64,000 nucleotides of DNA from Ectothiorhodospira mobilis (GCF_016584115.1 NZ_NRSK01000008.1:41662-105661), one strand, 5' to 3'; numbered from the stretch's first letter, positions 31,040-39,866 are shown. Notes: generated by a model not told the origin, from the letters alone. Made by a program: numbers and translations.

Positions 31040-31262
31040 GAACACTCCAGGCCGGTCTCCGGGCTCGCGGACGGGTCATCTTTGACCGGGACAAGGCACC
31101 TTCCCACGCCTGTGCGCAGTGGCTTTCTGCCTTGCCGGGGTCCTGCGCTGACATGCGAAGGACCCGCGTCTCGCCTACCGTTGCGGGGGCAGCGCCGGAC
31201 TGGTCCCTGAAGGGACGCACCGGCTTCCCGTTTCACCAGGCGGTTGTCATGCGCCTGGCACC
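31040..31262 (-). promoter_or_regulatory. Cobalamin (adenosylcobalamin) riboswitch
   Basis: Read on the minus strand, the leader has the conserved blocks in order: GGTGAAACGGGAAGCCGGTG, GCCCCCGCAACGGT, and a B12 box ending AGCCCGGAGACCGGCC, with the peripheral stem GCCAGGCGCATGAC/CCGCCTGG. It lies about 150 nt upstream of btuB, so it should repress the whole btuB-cobS operon when adenosylcobalamin is plentiful. Boundaries are approximate. Confidence 0.93.
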
Positions 31263-31313
31263 TGAAGCGAGGCGGTATCATACGCAAACCGGGTCAAGAC
31301 CGCCAATCCGGGG

Positions 31314-31597
31314 CCGTGAATCCCTCCCGGGAGGCCTGCACACCGCCTCCCTGCGGCGCACACCCGCCGGGCTCCGTTTCCCCTCCGCCGGGTCCGCTCC
31401 CTGTCGGCGGGACGCCGTGAATCCCTCCCTGGAGGCCTGCGCGCCGCCTCCCTGCGGCGCACACCTGCCGACAGGGGCTCCGTTCCCCCACCGCCGGGGC
31501 CATTCCCTGTCGGCGGGACGCCGTGAATCCCTCCCTGGAGGCTTGCGCGCCGCTTCCCTGCGGCGCACACCCGCCGACAGGGAATGGCCCCGGCGGT
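31314..31597. repeat. Three tandem copies of a ~105-bp GC-rich intergenic repeat
   Basis: Units start at 31314, 31415 and 31521, each opening with CCGTGAATCCCTCCC and carrying a GGAGGC..TGC, CCTCCCTGCGGCGCACAC core. The second unit ends, and the third unit closes, with a 27-bp perfect inverted repeat (31491-31517 and 31570-31596), so units 2-3 could fold into a large cruciform. It fills the space between the riboswitch and btuF. No gene is seen here. Confidence 0.85.
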
Positions 31598-31638
31598 GAC
31601 TCGTGTTGGGGGCGCTAGCCCATCCGGGGATCACTGGT

Positions 31639-32625
31639 ATGATGCCCTCCTTCCATATGCCCGACCCGAACACCATGACAGGCCCAGAAACCCCGGAACA
31701 GAATCCCAAAGAAGAACGAAAATGGCCGCTTTTGGCTGCAATTTTCGCCCTGATCATTGCCATTTTAGTTCTACCCCATGCCCATGCGGAGCCCCTCATC
31801 GTGACGGACGACCGGGGCCGCCAGGTACAACTGCAGGCCCCGGCGAAGCGCATCATCAGCCTGGCTCCCCATATCACCGAGAACCTCTTCGCCGTGGGCG
31901 TCGGGGAGCGGATCGTGGGTACGGTGAACTTCAGCGACCATCCCGGGGCCGCCCTGGAGATCCCCCGGGTGGGCAGTTACAAGCAGCTGGATCTGGAATC
32001 CATCATCGCCCTGGAACCGGATCTGATCATCGCCTGGGAGGCGGGCAATGTGCGCAGCCAGCTGGAACGCCTGGAGGCCATGGGCCACACCCTCTATTAC
32101 AGCGATCCCCGCGACATCCGCCAGCTGGCGCAGGGGCTGGAGACCCTGGGCCGGCTGGCGGGTCACCCGCAGCAGGGACACCAGACCGCCCGGGAACTGG
32201 AACAGGCCCTGGAGGGGCTGCGGGACCGCTACGCCGGGCGTTCCCCGGTGACGGTCTTCTATCAGGTCTGGGACCGCCCCCTCATGACCCTCAACGGCGA
32301 ACACATCATCTCCCAGGTCATCCGCCTGTGCGGCGGCCGCAACGTCTTCGGCCATCTCGACGCCGCCGTACCCCGGCTGAACCGGGAGGTGGTGCTGGCC
32401 GCGGACCCGGAGGTGATCATGGGCGGCGGCATGGGGGAGGAGGACCCGCAATGGGTGGAGGACTGGCGCCGCTGGACGCAGATGACCGCCGTGGCCCGGG
32501 ACAATCTGTTCTTCATCCCCCCGTCCCTGCTGCAGCGCCCCACCCCCCGCCTGGCGGCAGGGGCCCGGCGGGTCTGCCAGGCCCTGGAACAGGCGCGCCA
32601 GCGGCGTCCGGAGGATACTGAGTGA
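31639..32625 (+). CDS. btuF: Cobalamin ABC transporter periplasmic binding protein BtuF
   Basis: Captures cobalamin in the periplasm for BtuCD. From the ATG at 31639 (GGGGA 9 nt upstream) it has 328 residues: a long charged N-terminus, a hydrophobic segment (WPLLAAIFALIIAILVLPHAHA) ending in a signal-peptidase site, then the class III binding fold with RIISLAPHITENLFAVGVGERIVG and GGRNVFGHLDA. GTG 31603 and ATG 31675 are possible starts. It is divergent from the btuB operon across the riboswitch and repeats. Heme or siderophore binding proteins are similar; the cob context decides. Confidence 0.88.
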   Translation: MMPSFHMPDPNTMTGPETPEQNPKEERKWPLLAAIFALIIAILVLPHAHAEPLIVTDDRGRQVQLQAPAKRIISLAPHITENLFAVGVGERIVGTVNFSDHPGAALEIPRVGSYKQLDLESIIALEPDLIIAWEAGNVRSQLERLEAMGHTLYYSDPRDIRQLAQGLETLGRLAGHPQQGHQTARELEQALEGLRDRYAGRSPVTVFYQVWDRPLMTLNGEHIISQVIRLCGGRNVFGHLDAAVPRLNREVVLAADPEVIMGGGMGEEDPQWVEDWRRWTQMTAVARDNLFFIPPSLLQRPTPRLAAGARRVCQALEQARQRRPEDTE

Positions 32626-33590
32626 CCCGCCTGGCGGGCATCCTCACCGTCCTGCTTCTGGCCGCCCTGGCGGCGCTGGTCACCGCCGTGGCCCTGGGCA
32701 GCGTGCAGCTCACGCCCGCCCAGACCCTGTCCGTGCTCACCGGGGACGGCGATCCCCTGCACCGCACCCTGATCCTGGAACTGCGCCTGCCCCGGGCCCT
32801 GGCGGCCTTCGCCACCGGGGGCCTGCTGGCCGTGGCCGGGGCCCTGATGCAGGTGCTGCTGCGCAATCCCCTGGCCGATCCCTATGTCCTCGGGCTCTCC
32901 GGCGGCGCGGCGGTGGGGGCCCTGGCCTCCATGCTCCTGGGCACGGGCACGGTCCTGGTCTCGGGCTCGGCCTTCGCCGGCGCCATGGTCTCCACCTTCA
33001 TCGTCTTCGGCCTGGCCCACGGCACCGGCAGCTGGACCCCCACCCGGCTGCTGCTCACGGGGGTGGTGGTGGCCGCCGGCTGGGGGGCCCTGATCAGCTT
33101 CCTGCTGGCGGTGAGCCCCACGGAGGAACTGCCGGGGATGCTCTACTGGCTCATGGGGGACCTGTCCCATGCCCGGCGGATCGGACCCGCCTGGGCGATT
33201 CTCATCGGCGTGGTCCTGGCCGCCATGCCCCTGGGCCGCAGCCTCAACGTCCTGGCCCGCGGCCCCATGCAGGCCGCCGCCCTGGGGGTGGCCGTGCGGC
33301 CCCTGGAATGGACGGTGTACATCGTCGCCGCCCTGGTCACCGCCACCGCCGTCACCCTGGCCGGCAGCGTGGGCTTCGTGGGCCTGATCGTGCCCCACAT
33401 GCTGCGCCTGGTACTGGGCAACGACCAGCGCATCATCCTGCCCGCCTCGGCCCTGGCCGGCGGCATCCTGCTCACCCTGGCGGACACCCTGGCCCGCACC
33501 CTCATCGCCCCGCAACAACTCCCCGTGGGGGTGATCACCGCCATGCTGGGGGTGCCGGTGTTCCTGTATCTTTTGCATCGCAGCAGGTGA
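32622..33590 (+). CDS. btuC: Cobalamin ABC transporter permease BtuC
   Basis: Membrane subunit of the FecCD family that carries cobalamin across the inner membrane. 322 residues and about 10 helices, with LRLPRALAAFATGGLLAVAGALMQVLLRNPLADPYVLGLSGGAAVGAL (the family core) and GLIVPHMLRLVLGNDQR, the ATPase-coupling loop. The start is GTG at 32622, overlapping the btuF stop, with GGAGG 8 nt upstream. Confidence 0.92.
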   Translation: MTRLAGILTVLLLAALAALVTAVALGSVQLTPAQTLSVLTGDGDPLHRTLILELRLPRALAAFATGGLLAVAGALMQVLLRNPLADPYVLGLSGGAAVGALASMLLGTGTVLVSGSAFAGAMVSTFIVFGLAHGTGSWTPTRLLLTGVVVAAGWGALISFLLAVSPTEELPGMLYWLMGDLSHARRIGPAWAILIGVVLAAMPLGRSLNVLARGPMQAAALGVAVRPLEWTVYIVAALVTATAVTLAGSVGFVGLIVPHMLRLVLGNDQRIILPASALAGGILLTLADTLARTLIAPQQLPVGVITAMLGVPVFLYLLHRSR

Positions 33591-33742
33591 ACAGAAAACG
33601 CCCCCGTGCCAGAGTTTACCCTTGCGCCGGGCTTTCCCGGGAGCGCGGGTTCCAGGGCAGCGGCAGACAAGAAAAACCCAGCCATCGTGGCGCAGCTATC
33701 CTTCTCCCATCCTCTGAGAGCAAAGGCATCACCGGAATCCCC

Positions 33743-34618
33743 ATGGCCGCCGATCACCACAGCACCCCTCCCCTCCTGCAACTGGATGACCTGGTGGTGG
33801 ACATCCCCGGACGCCCGGACGGCGCCGCGCTGCGCCTGGCCGTACGACCCGGACAGTGCTGGGGCGTGCTCGGACCCAACGGGGCGGGCAAGAGCACCCT
33901 CCTGCACACCCTGGCCGGTCTGCGTCCCGCCCGCCGCGGCGGCCTGCGTCTGGACGGCCACCCCATGGAAGACCTGCCCCGGCACCGCATCGCCCGCCAC
34001 CTGGGCATGGTCTTCCAGGACCAGCAGGACGGCTTTCCCGCCACGGTGCTGGAGACCGCCCTCATCGGCCGCCACCCCTACCTGCGCCCCTGGGAGATGG
34101 AATCCGCCGCCGACTACGCCGCCGCCCAGTCCGCCCTGGAACGCACCGGACTGTCCGGGCTGGAGGACCGCCCCATCGCCACCCTCTCCGGCGGCGAGCG
34201 CCAGCGCCTGGCCATCGCCACCGCCCTCACCCAGGACCCCCGGGTCTTTCTCCTGGACGAACCCACCAACCACCTGGACCTGCATCACCAGGTGGAGGTG
34301 CTGGACATCGTCCGCCGCTTGGTCACCCACGGGCGCGGCGCCCTGCTCACCATGCACGACGTGAACCTCACGGCCCGCTATTGTGATCATCTGCTCCTCA
34401 TGTACCCTAATGGCGACGCCTGCTGGGGCCCCACCCGGGACATGCTCGTCCCCCGGGCCCTGGAGCGGCTCTACGGACAGCCCCTGGCCGTGGGGCAGGT
34501 GGACGGGATGCCGGTGTTCCTCCCCCGGGGTACGGAACGGGAGGACGCCGCCCCCGTCCAATCCCGGCAGAACGATCCCTCCACCCCCGCTCGTCACAAG
34601 GACGCCCCCGCTCCATGA
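33743..34618 (+). CDS. btuD: Cobalamin ABC transporter ATPase BtuD
   Basis: Energises BtuC. 291 residues from the ATG at 33743: Walker A GPNGAGKSTL (about 48-57), Q-loop FQDQQDG, signature LSGGERQRL (about 150), Walker B VFLLDEPTNHLDL and switch His in LTMHDVNL. A 152-bp spacer separates it from btuC, unusual for this operon, and the frame is open through that spacer, so a longer form cannot be wholly excluded. The stop overlaps the next ATG by 4 bp. Confidence 0.92.
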   Translation: MAADHHSTPPLLQLDDLVVDIPGRPDGAALRLAVRPGQCWGVLGPNGAGKSTLLHTLAGLRPARRGGLRLDGHPMEDLPRHRIARHLGMVFQDQQDGFPATVLETALIGRHPYLRPWEMESAADYAAAQSALERTGLSGLEDRPIATLSGGERQRLAIATALTQDPRVFLLDEPTNHLDLHHQVEVLDIVRRLVTHGRGALLTMHDVNLTARYCDHLLLMYPNGDACWGPTRDMLVPRALERLYGQPLAVGQVDGMPVFLPRGTEREDAAPVQSRQNDPSTPARHKDAPAP

Positions 34619-35862
34619 AACGCCTGCAACCGGTCCGCCGTTTCCTCCCCCTGATCCTGCTGGGGCTGGGGGTCCTGGGATTCACGCTGCTGGTCATGAC
34701 CCGCCCCGAGCAGCCACCGCGCTCCGTGGCCGAGCGGGTCTGGCGGGTCACGGCCCAGGAGATCCAGCCCCGCAGCCTGGCCCCCCGCCTCACCCTCTAT
34801 GGCCATGTGCAGTCCCCCCGCAGCGCGCAACTGCAAGCGGCGGTCACGGCGGATGTGCTCCGGGTGCCGGCCCGGGAGGGCCGCATCGTGGAGGCCGGGG
34901 CGGATCTGGTGATCCTGGAGGACCGGGAACTGCAACTGATCCAGACCCAGCGGGCCGCCGAGGTGAAGGACCTGGAGGCCCAGCTGCGGGCCCTGGAACA
35001 GGCCCATGAACGGGACCAGGCGGCCCTGGAACGGGAACGCACCCTGCTGCAGCTGGCACAACGGGACCTGCAGCGGGCCCGGGACCTGCAGGGCCGTGAT
35101 CTGGGCTCGCGCAGCGCCGTGGACGAGGCCCAGCGCGCCGTGGAGCAGCAGGCCCTGGCGGTGGCCAACCGGGAACTGGCGGTGAACGACTACCCGGCCC
35201 GGGCGGAGCAGCTCCGTGCCCGCCTGGACCGGGCCCGGGCCCTGGCGGAACAGGCCCGTCTGGATCTGGAGCGCACCCGCATCCAGGCCCCCTTCCGGGG
35301 CCGTATCGCGGCCGTGCCCGTGGCCCCCGGGGAGCGGGTGCGCAGCGGCGACCCCCTGGTGACCCTCTACGACCTGGACGCCCTGGAGGTGCGTGCCCCC
35401 ATCCCGGCCGCCTATCTGCCCCGGGTGCGGGCCGCCCTGGAGGCCGGCATGGAACCCACCGCCACCGGCCGGGTGGATGGCCAGGAGATCCCCCTGGTGC
35501 TGGAGGAGCTGGCCGGGGAGAGCCCCGGCGGGAGCGCCGGTGTGGAGGGCATCCTGCGGGTGGAAGGCGCGGAGGATGACCTGCCCCTGGGCCGTTTCAT
35601 CACGGTGCAACTGGCCCTGCCGGAACAAGCCGGCGTGGTCCCCCTGCCCTTCGAGGCCCTCTACGGCATGGACCGGGTCTACCGTATCGAGGACGGCCGC
35701 ATGCGCCGCCTCTCCGTGACCCGGGTGGGGGAATGGACCGGCCCGGACGGGGACACCCGCATCCTGGTCACCGGCCCCGATCTCAAGGCCGGCGACCGCA
35801 TCGTCACCACCCGCCTGCCCAACGCCATGGACGGGCTGCGGGTCACCGAGGCGGGGGCATGA
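34615..35862 (+). CDS. RND efflux pump periplasmic adaptor subunit
   Basis: Membrane-fusion protein linking an RND pump to an outer-membrane channel. 415 residues: N-terminal membrane anchor (FLPLILLGLGVLGFTLLVM), lipoyl-like half (LYGHVQSPRSAQLQAAVTADV), a long coiled coil (about 110-215, rich in QLRALEQAHERDQAALERER-type heptads), second lipoyl half (ARIQAPFRGRIAAVPVAPGERV-like, about 222-245) and beta barrel. ATGA overlap with btuD suggests co-transcription with cobalamin uptake. No outer-membrane TolC partner nearby. Confidence 0.9.
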   Translation: MKRLQPVRRFLPLILLGLGVLGFTLLVMTRPEQPPRSVAERVWRVTAQEIQPRSLAPRLTLYGHVQSPRSAQLQAAVTADVLRVPAREGRIVEAGADLVILEDRELQLIQTQRAAEVKDLEAQLRALEQAHERDQAALERERTLLQLAQRDLQRARDLQGRDLGSRSAVDEAQRAVEQQALAVANRELAVNDYPARAEQLRARLDRARALAEQARLDLERTRIQAPFRGRIAAVPVAPGERVRSGDPLVTLYDLDALEVRAPIPAAYLPRVRAALEAGMEPTATGRVDGQEIPLVLEELAGESPGGSAGVEGILRVEGAEDDLPLGRFITVQLALPEQAGVVPLPFEALYGMDRVYRIEDGRMRRLSVTRVGEWTGPDGDTRILVTGPDLKAGDRIVTTRLPNAMDGLRVTEAGA

Positions 35863-35865
35863 TCC

Positions 35866-38800
35866 ATGAGGCGTGACCGCGGCATCATCGGGCTCTTCCT
35901 GCGCCACCCCGTGGCGGCCAACCTGCTGGTGGCCCTCATGCTCCTCACCGGGGCCTGGGCCCTGCTCAAGCTCAACACCCAGTTCTTCCCCAACTTCGCC
36001 CTGGATTTCGTCACGGTCCAGGTGCCCTGGACCGGGGCCAGCGCCGAGGACGTGGAGACGGGCATCACCATCCCCCTGGAGCAGGAGCTGCGCACCGTGG
36101 ACGGCCTGCGCAACCTCACCTCCACCTCCAGCCTCGGCCTGTCCACCATCACCCTGGAATTCGAGTCCGGCACCGACATGACCCTGGCCACCAACCAGGT
36201 GAAGAACGTGGTGGACCGCCAGCGGGACCTGCCCGAGGCGGTCGAAAAACCGGTGGTGACCCGCATCATCCGCTACGAACCCATCGCCAAACTGCTGGTC
36301 ACCGGCCCCGATGACCTGCGGGAACTGCGCCCCCTGGTGCGGGACCTGGAACGTCAACTGCTGGATGCCGGCATCGCCCAGATCGAATTCACCGGGCTGC
36401 CGGAAGAGGAGATGGCCATCCAGGTGCCCATGGCCCGGCTGCTGGACCTGGAGATGGGCCTGAACGACATCGCCGAGCGGGTGGACGACCTCTCCCGTGA
36501 CCTGCCGGCGGGCATGGTGGGGCGCAACGACACCGCGCGTCAGGTGCGCAGCCTGGAACAGGCCCGGGATGCCCTGGACTTCGCCCGGCTGCCCCTGCGC
36601 GCCGATGCCGAGGAGGGGCTGATCCGTCTCGGCGACGTGGCCAGCGCCATCGAGCGCCGCCCCCGGGACAACCAGGTGCTGGTGCGCTACCAGGGACAGC
36701 CCGCCGTGGAGATGGCCCTGCAGCGGGCGGAACAGGACGACGCCCTGGAGGCGTCCCGCATCCTGCGGGACTGGCTGGCCCGGACCCGGCCCACCCTGCC
36801 CCCGGGGGTGGAACTCCACCTCTATGACGAATTCTACGAACCCCTGGCGGAACGCATCGGCCTGTTGCTGAAAAACGGCGCCGGCGGGCTGCTGCTGGTG
36901 CTGGGGATCCTGTTCCTCTTCCTCAACGGCCGCCTGGCCCTGCGCGTGGCCCTGAGCATCCCCGTATCCTTCACCGCCGCCTTCGTGGCCCTGTGGGCCC
37001 TGGGGGGCAGCATCAACATGATGTCCCTGTTCGGCTTCATCATGGCCCTGGGGATCATCGTGGACAACGCCATCGTCGTCAGTGAGCATGCCTACAGCGA
37101 ATACCAGCGGGGCCGCTCCGCGGCCCAGGCCGCGGAACAGGGGGCCCGGCGCATGCTGGCCCCGGTATTCTCCGCCTCCCTGACCACCATCGCCGCCTTC
37201 CTGCCCCTGATGCTGGTGGGGGGCATCATCGGCAACATCCTCTTCGACATCCCCCTGGTGGTGATCTGCATCCTCATCGCCACCCTGGTGATCAGCTTCC
37301 TGGTGCTGCCCCATCACCTGCGCGGCAGCCTGGAGAAGGTGCGCCCGCCCCGGCCCGGCAGCTTCCGTCACCGCTTCGACCGCGCCTTCGAGGGCTTCCG
37401 TGAAGGCCCCTTCCGGCGCCTGGTGGACACCTCCGTGCGTCATGCCGGCCTCACCCTGGCCGCCGCCCTGGCGGTGCTCATCCTGGCCCTGGGACTGCTC
37501 TTCGGCGGCCGCCTGGGCTTCACCTTCTTCCCCTCCCCCGAGGGCACGGTGCTCAACGCCAGCGTGCACTTCGTGGCCGGCACCCCGCCGCAGCGGGTGG
37601 ACCGGTTCCTGGACCACGTGGAGGACGGGCTCTACGCCGCCGAAGCGGAACTGGGGGGGGATCTGATCCGCAACGTGGTGGTGCGCTCCGGGGCGGGCCT
37701 GGACACGGGCGGGGCACAGCAGCCCCCGCGGGGGGACCAGTTCGGCTCCATCGTGGTGGAACTGGTGTCCCCGGACCGGCGCCAGGTGCGCAATACCGAA
37801 CTCATCCGCGCCTGGGAATCCCGCATCCAGCAGCCCCCGGGGCTGGAGCTGTTCAGCATCACCGAGCGCCAGTCCGGACCACCGGGGCGCGATGTGGAGG
37901 TGCGTCTCACCGGCGAGGATACCGGGGCCCTCAAGGCCGCCGCCCTGGACCTGTCCGAGACCCTGAACGACTTCCCCGGGGTCTACGCCGTGGAGGACAA
38001 CATGCCCTTCGGCCGGGAACAGCTCATCTACCGGCTCACCCCGGAGGGCCAGGCCCTGGGCCTCACCACCGAATCCCTGGGACGGCAGTTGCGCGCCGCC
38101 TTCGACGGCGCCCTGAGCCAGATCTACCAGGACGGCCTGGAGGAGATCGAGGTGCGGGTGCGGCTGCCGGACGACCAGCGCCACGACGCCGCCATCCTGG
38201 AGCGCTTCGCCGTGGTCCTGCCCGGCGGCGGCACGGCCCCCCTGGACACGGTGGCGGAACTGCGCCCGCGCCAGGGCTTTGAGACCCTGCGCCATGCCGA
38301 GGCCCGCCTGGCGGTGACCGTCTCGGCGGATGTGGACCGGGCGGTGAACAACGCCGGGCGCATCCGGGAGCAACTGGAACAGGAGGTGCTGCCCGAACTC
38401 CTGCAGAAACACCCGGTGCAGTGGTCCTTCCAGGGCCGCGCCGTGGACCAGGCGGAGACCCTGGGGGACATGCGCATGGGCCTGGTGATCGCCCTGGCCC
38501 TGATCTACATCACCCTGGCCTGGGTGTTCGGCTCCTACGGCTGGCCCCTGGTGATCATGGCCATCATCCCCTTCGGCCTGCTGGGGGCCCTGGTGGGGCA
38601 CTGGCTGCTGGGGGTGGAGCTCACCATCCTGTCCCTGTTCGGCCTCTTCGGCCTCACCGGCATCGTGGTGAACAACGCCATCATCCTGGTGAGCTTCTAC
38701 CAGTCCCTGCGGGCCGAAGGGCTGGCCCAGGACGACGCCATCGTGGAGGCCTCCTGCCAGCGCCTGCGGGCGGTGGTGCTCACCTCCTTCACCACCATCG

Positions 38801-38988
38801 CCGGCCTGGTACCGCTGCTGTTCGAAGGCTCCACCCAGGCCCAGTTCCTCATCCCCATGGCCATCTCCATCGTCTTCGGCCTGGCCTTCGCCACAGTGCT
38901 GGTACTGGTGGTGATCCCCGCCCTGCTGGCGTCCCACGAACGCCTGGCGGGCTGGCTGCAGGGAGAGGCACGGACCGCGGAGGCGTGA
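35866..38988 (+). CDS. RND-family efflux transporter inner-membrane subunit
   Basis: Proton-driven exporter. 1040 residues with the RND pattern of two six-helix bundles and two large periplasmic loops: helix 1 (FLRHPVAANLLVALMLLTGAWALL), helices 2-6 (about 335-480, including FGFIMALGIIVDNAIVVSEHAY, the relay region with a single Asp), and the repeat in the second half (LTILSLFGLFGLTGIVVNNAIILV). The second half has Asn-Asn in place of the relay Asp, as is normal for that half. Substrate unknown. Starts 3 bp after the adaptor gene. Confidence 0.93.
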   Translation: MRRDRGIIGLFLRHPVAANLLVALMLLTGAWALLKLNTQFFPNFALDFVTVQVPWTGASAEDVETGITIPLEQELRTVDGLRNLTSTSSLGLSTITLEFESGTDMTLATNQVKNVVDRQRDLPEAVEKPVVTRIIRYEPIAKLLVTGPDDLRELRPLVRDLERQLLDAGIAQIEFTGLPEEEMAIQVPMARLLDLEMGLNDIAERVDDLSRDLPAGMVGRNDTARQVRSLEQARDALDFARLPLRADAEEGLIRLGDVASAIERRPRDNQVLVRYQGQPAVEMALQRAEQDDALEASRILRDWLARTRPTLPPGVELHLYDEFYEPLAERIGLLLKNGAGGLLLVLGILFLFLNGRLALRVALSIPVSFTAAFVALWALGGSINMMSLFGFIMALGIIVDNAIVVSEHAYSEYQRGRSAAQAAEQGARRMLAPVFSASLTTIAAFLPLMLVGGIIGNILFDIPLVVICILIATLVISFLVLPHHLRGSLEKVRPPRPGSFRHRFDRAFEGFREGPFRRLVDTSVRHAGLTLAAALAVLILALGLLFGGRLGFTFFPSPEGTVLNASVHFVAGTPPQRVDRFLDHVEDGLYAAEAELGGDLIRNVVVRSGAGLDTGGAQQPPRGDQFGSIVVELVSPDRRQVRNTELIRAWESRIQQPPGLELFSITERQSGPPGRDVEVRLTGEDTGALKAAALDLSETLNDFPGVYAVEDNMPFGREQLIYRLTPEGQALGLTTESLGRQLRAAFDGALSQIYQDGLEEIEVRVRLPDDQRHDAAILERFAVVLPGGGTAPLDTVAELRPRQGFETLRHAEARLAVTVSADVDRAVNNAGRIREQLEQEVLPELLQKHPVQWSFQGRAVDQAETLGDMRMGLVIALALIYITLAWVFGSYGWPLVIMAIIPFGLLGALVGHWLLGVELTILSLFGLFGLTGIVVNNAIILVSFYQSLRAEGLAQDDAIVEASCQRLRAVVLTSFTTIAGLVPLLFEGSTQAQFLIPMAISIVFGLAFATVLVLVVIPALLASHERLAGWLQGEARTAEA

Positions 38989-39059
38989 TCCTCCTGGCGC
39001 GGGGCGACCAGCGCGGCGAGAACTGCCTCACGGCTCTTCGCAAGAAGCCTGAATCCAGG

Positions 39060-39084
39060 TGTCAGGTCTCGCCTGGTTGTATAC
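39060..39084. mobile_element. IS481-type terminal sequence (solo end)
   Basis: TGTCAGGTCTCGCCTGGTTGTATAC matches, with one difference, the end of the IS481-family element at 63866-63890. No transposase is attached; this is a solo or deletion-derived end at the left border of the A+T-rich island. Confidence 0.6.
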
Positions 39085-39090
39085 CCACCG

Positions 39091-39114
39091 AAAATGGGGT
39101 CTGTCCCCTTTTTC
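39091..39114. repeat. Palindromic GGGGTCTGTCCCC repeat, copy 1
   Basis: AAAATGGGG-TCTGT-CCCCTTTTT: an imperfect palindrome (AAAA/GGGG arms and CCCC/TTTT). It immediately follows the IS481-type end. Four more copies lie in the next 3.3 kb and none was seen elsewhere in the window. Confidence 0.75.
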
Positions 39115-39123
39115 TCATGTGAG

Positions 39124-39399
39124 TCAAGCAACGTCCTTTCGGCGACGGGTCTGGTCGCCGCGCCCGGCTAGCAGGCCGTTGATGGATATGTCTTCGTCGA
39201 GGGCTTCCCAGTGGATTCCCTGACCGCGACCTATCAGCTCCCATTGCTCGCGCTGCTCCTGGGTGCCGTGCAACAGGCGGGGGAACCAAGCCAGAGGAAT
39301 CGACAGTTCACGGCCATCCTCCAGCGTGACGCGGAATGTGTCAGCCGTGAAGCTGACCTCGACGGCCAACGGTTCGGATTCAAGATTCAAAGTGCGCAT
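39124..39399 (-). CDS. DUF2442 domain-containing protein
   Basis: 91 residues; the core FTADTFRVTLEDGRELSIPLAWFPRLLHGTQEQREQWELIG and HWEALDEDISINGLLAG is the DUF2442 signature. Function unknown; DUF2442 genes usually follow a DUF4160 gene, as here, in a two-gene module sometimes proposed to be toxin-antitoxin-like. GGAGG lies 6 nt upstream of the ATG. The upstream partner is broken by a stop codon. Confidence 0.88.
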   Translation of the reverse strand: MRTLNLESEPLAVEVSFTADTFRVTLEDGRELSIPLAWFPRLLHGTQEQREQWELIGRGQGIHWEALDEDISINGLLAGRGDQTRRRKDVA

Positions 39400-39622
39400 G
39401 CCATGCCTCCAAAAATTGTGTCTGGTGCCGCTCGATCAGCCTATGCAGCTGGTTGATTTCATGGGCACGCAGGCCTTTGCTTGATTGTAGCTCAACGGGT
39501 TCCAGCCAGAACTTCGCTACATGGTCACCGGCAGTTACATGCACGTGTAGTGGTTCCTATGGATCACCTTCGTCGCTGTAGAAGAAGAACCGGTAGGGGC
39601 CTTCGCGTAGCAGTGTCGGCAT
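39380..39622 (-). pseudogene. DUF4160 domain-containing protein, interrupted by an amber codon
   Basis: From the ATG at 39620-39622 (AGGAGG 8 nt upstream) the frame reads MPTLLREGPYRFFFYSDEGDP, then TAG (39557-39559), then EPLHVHVTAGDHVAKFWLEP... to a natural stop at 39380. DUF4160 proteins normally read DxxEPxHVHV without a break, so a single base change has interrupted the gene. The last bases overlap the DUF2442 start. Everything else in the frame is intact, so decay looks recent. Confidence 0.8.
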
Positions 39623-39843
39623 CACGCTTTCCTCCTGCGGGCTTCGTCCAGTAGCAGCAGGGCATCGGGGGAAAACACCCGATCGATCGTGTTGGCCGAA
39701 GCCAGATAGCGGTCTTCCTAATCCGCCTGCAGCGTGCCCACCAAAGGCGCCACGCCGTACTGGTCCCTCAAGATCTGGAAGGTCCGCACCAAGGCCACGA
39801 AGCACCCCTGGTTCAGACCCACGGCATAGCCCATCAGGTGCCA
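39622..39843 (-). pseudogene. Remnant of an unidentified gene upstream of the DUF4160 gene
   Basis: A frame reading MGYAVGLNQGCFVALVRTFQ..., then TAG at 39718-39720, then EDRYLASANTIDRVFSPDAL...RRRKA and a stop that overlaps the DUF4160 ATG. Codon use is protein-like and the junction suggests a former three-gene operon. The 5' part is cut off by repeat copy 2. I do not recognise the family. Confidence 0.45.
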
Positions 39844-39866
39844 AAATGGGGTCTGTCCCCTTTTTC
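39843..39866. repeat. Palindromic GGGGTCTGTCCCC repeat, copy 2
   Basis: AAAATGGGGTCTGTCCCCTTTTTC, identical in its core to copy 1. It appears to have truncated the upstream remnant gene. Confidence 0.75.

Noticed and set aside
31278..31877. Repetitive minus-strand frames over the 31.3-31.6 kb repeats
   Set aside because: The apparent protein repeats (GGIHGVPPTG-like) only mirror the DNA repeats; they conflict with btuF.
34594..38937. Open frame of 1447 codons on the minus strand opposite the RND genes
   Set aside because: It is a GC-driven shadow rich in Gly, Gln, His and Pro; the plus strand codes for a clear RND pump and adaptor.
39557..39720. Pyrrolysine or programmed readthrough at the two TAG codons
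   Set aside because: No downstream structure or suppressor gene seen; decay next to IS remnants is the simpler reading, though noted for checking.
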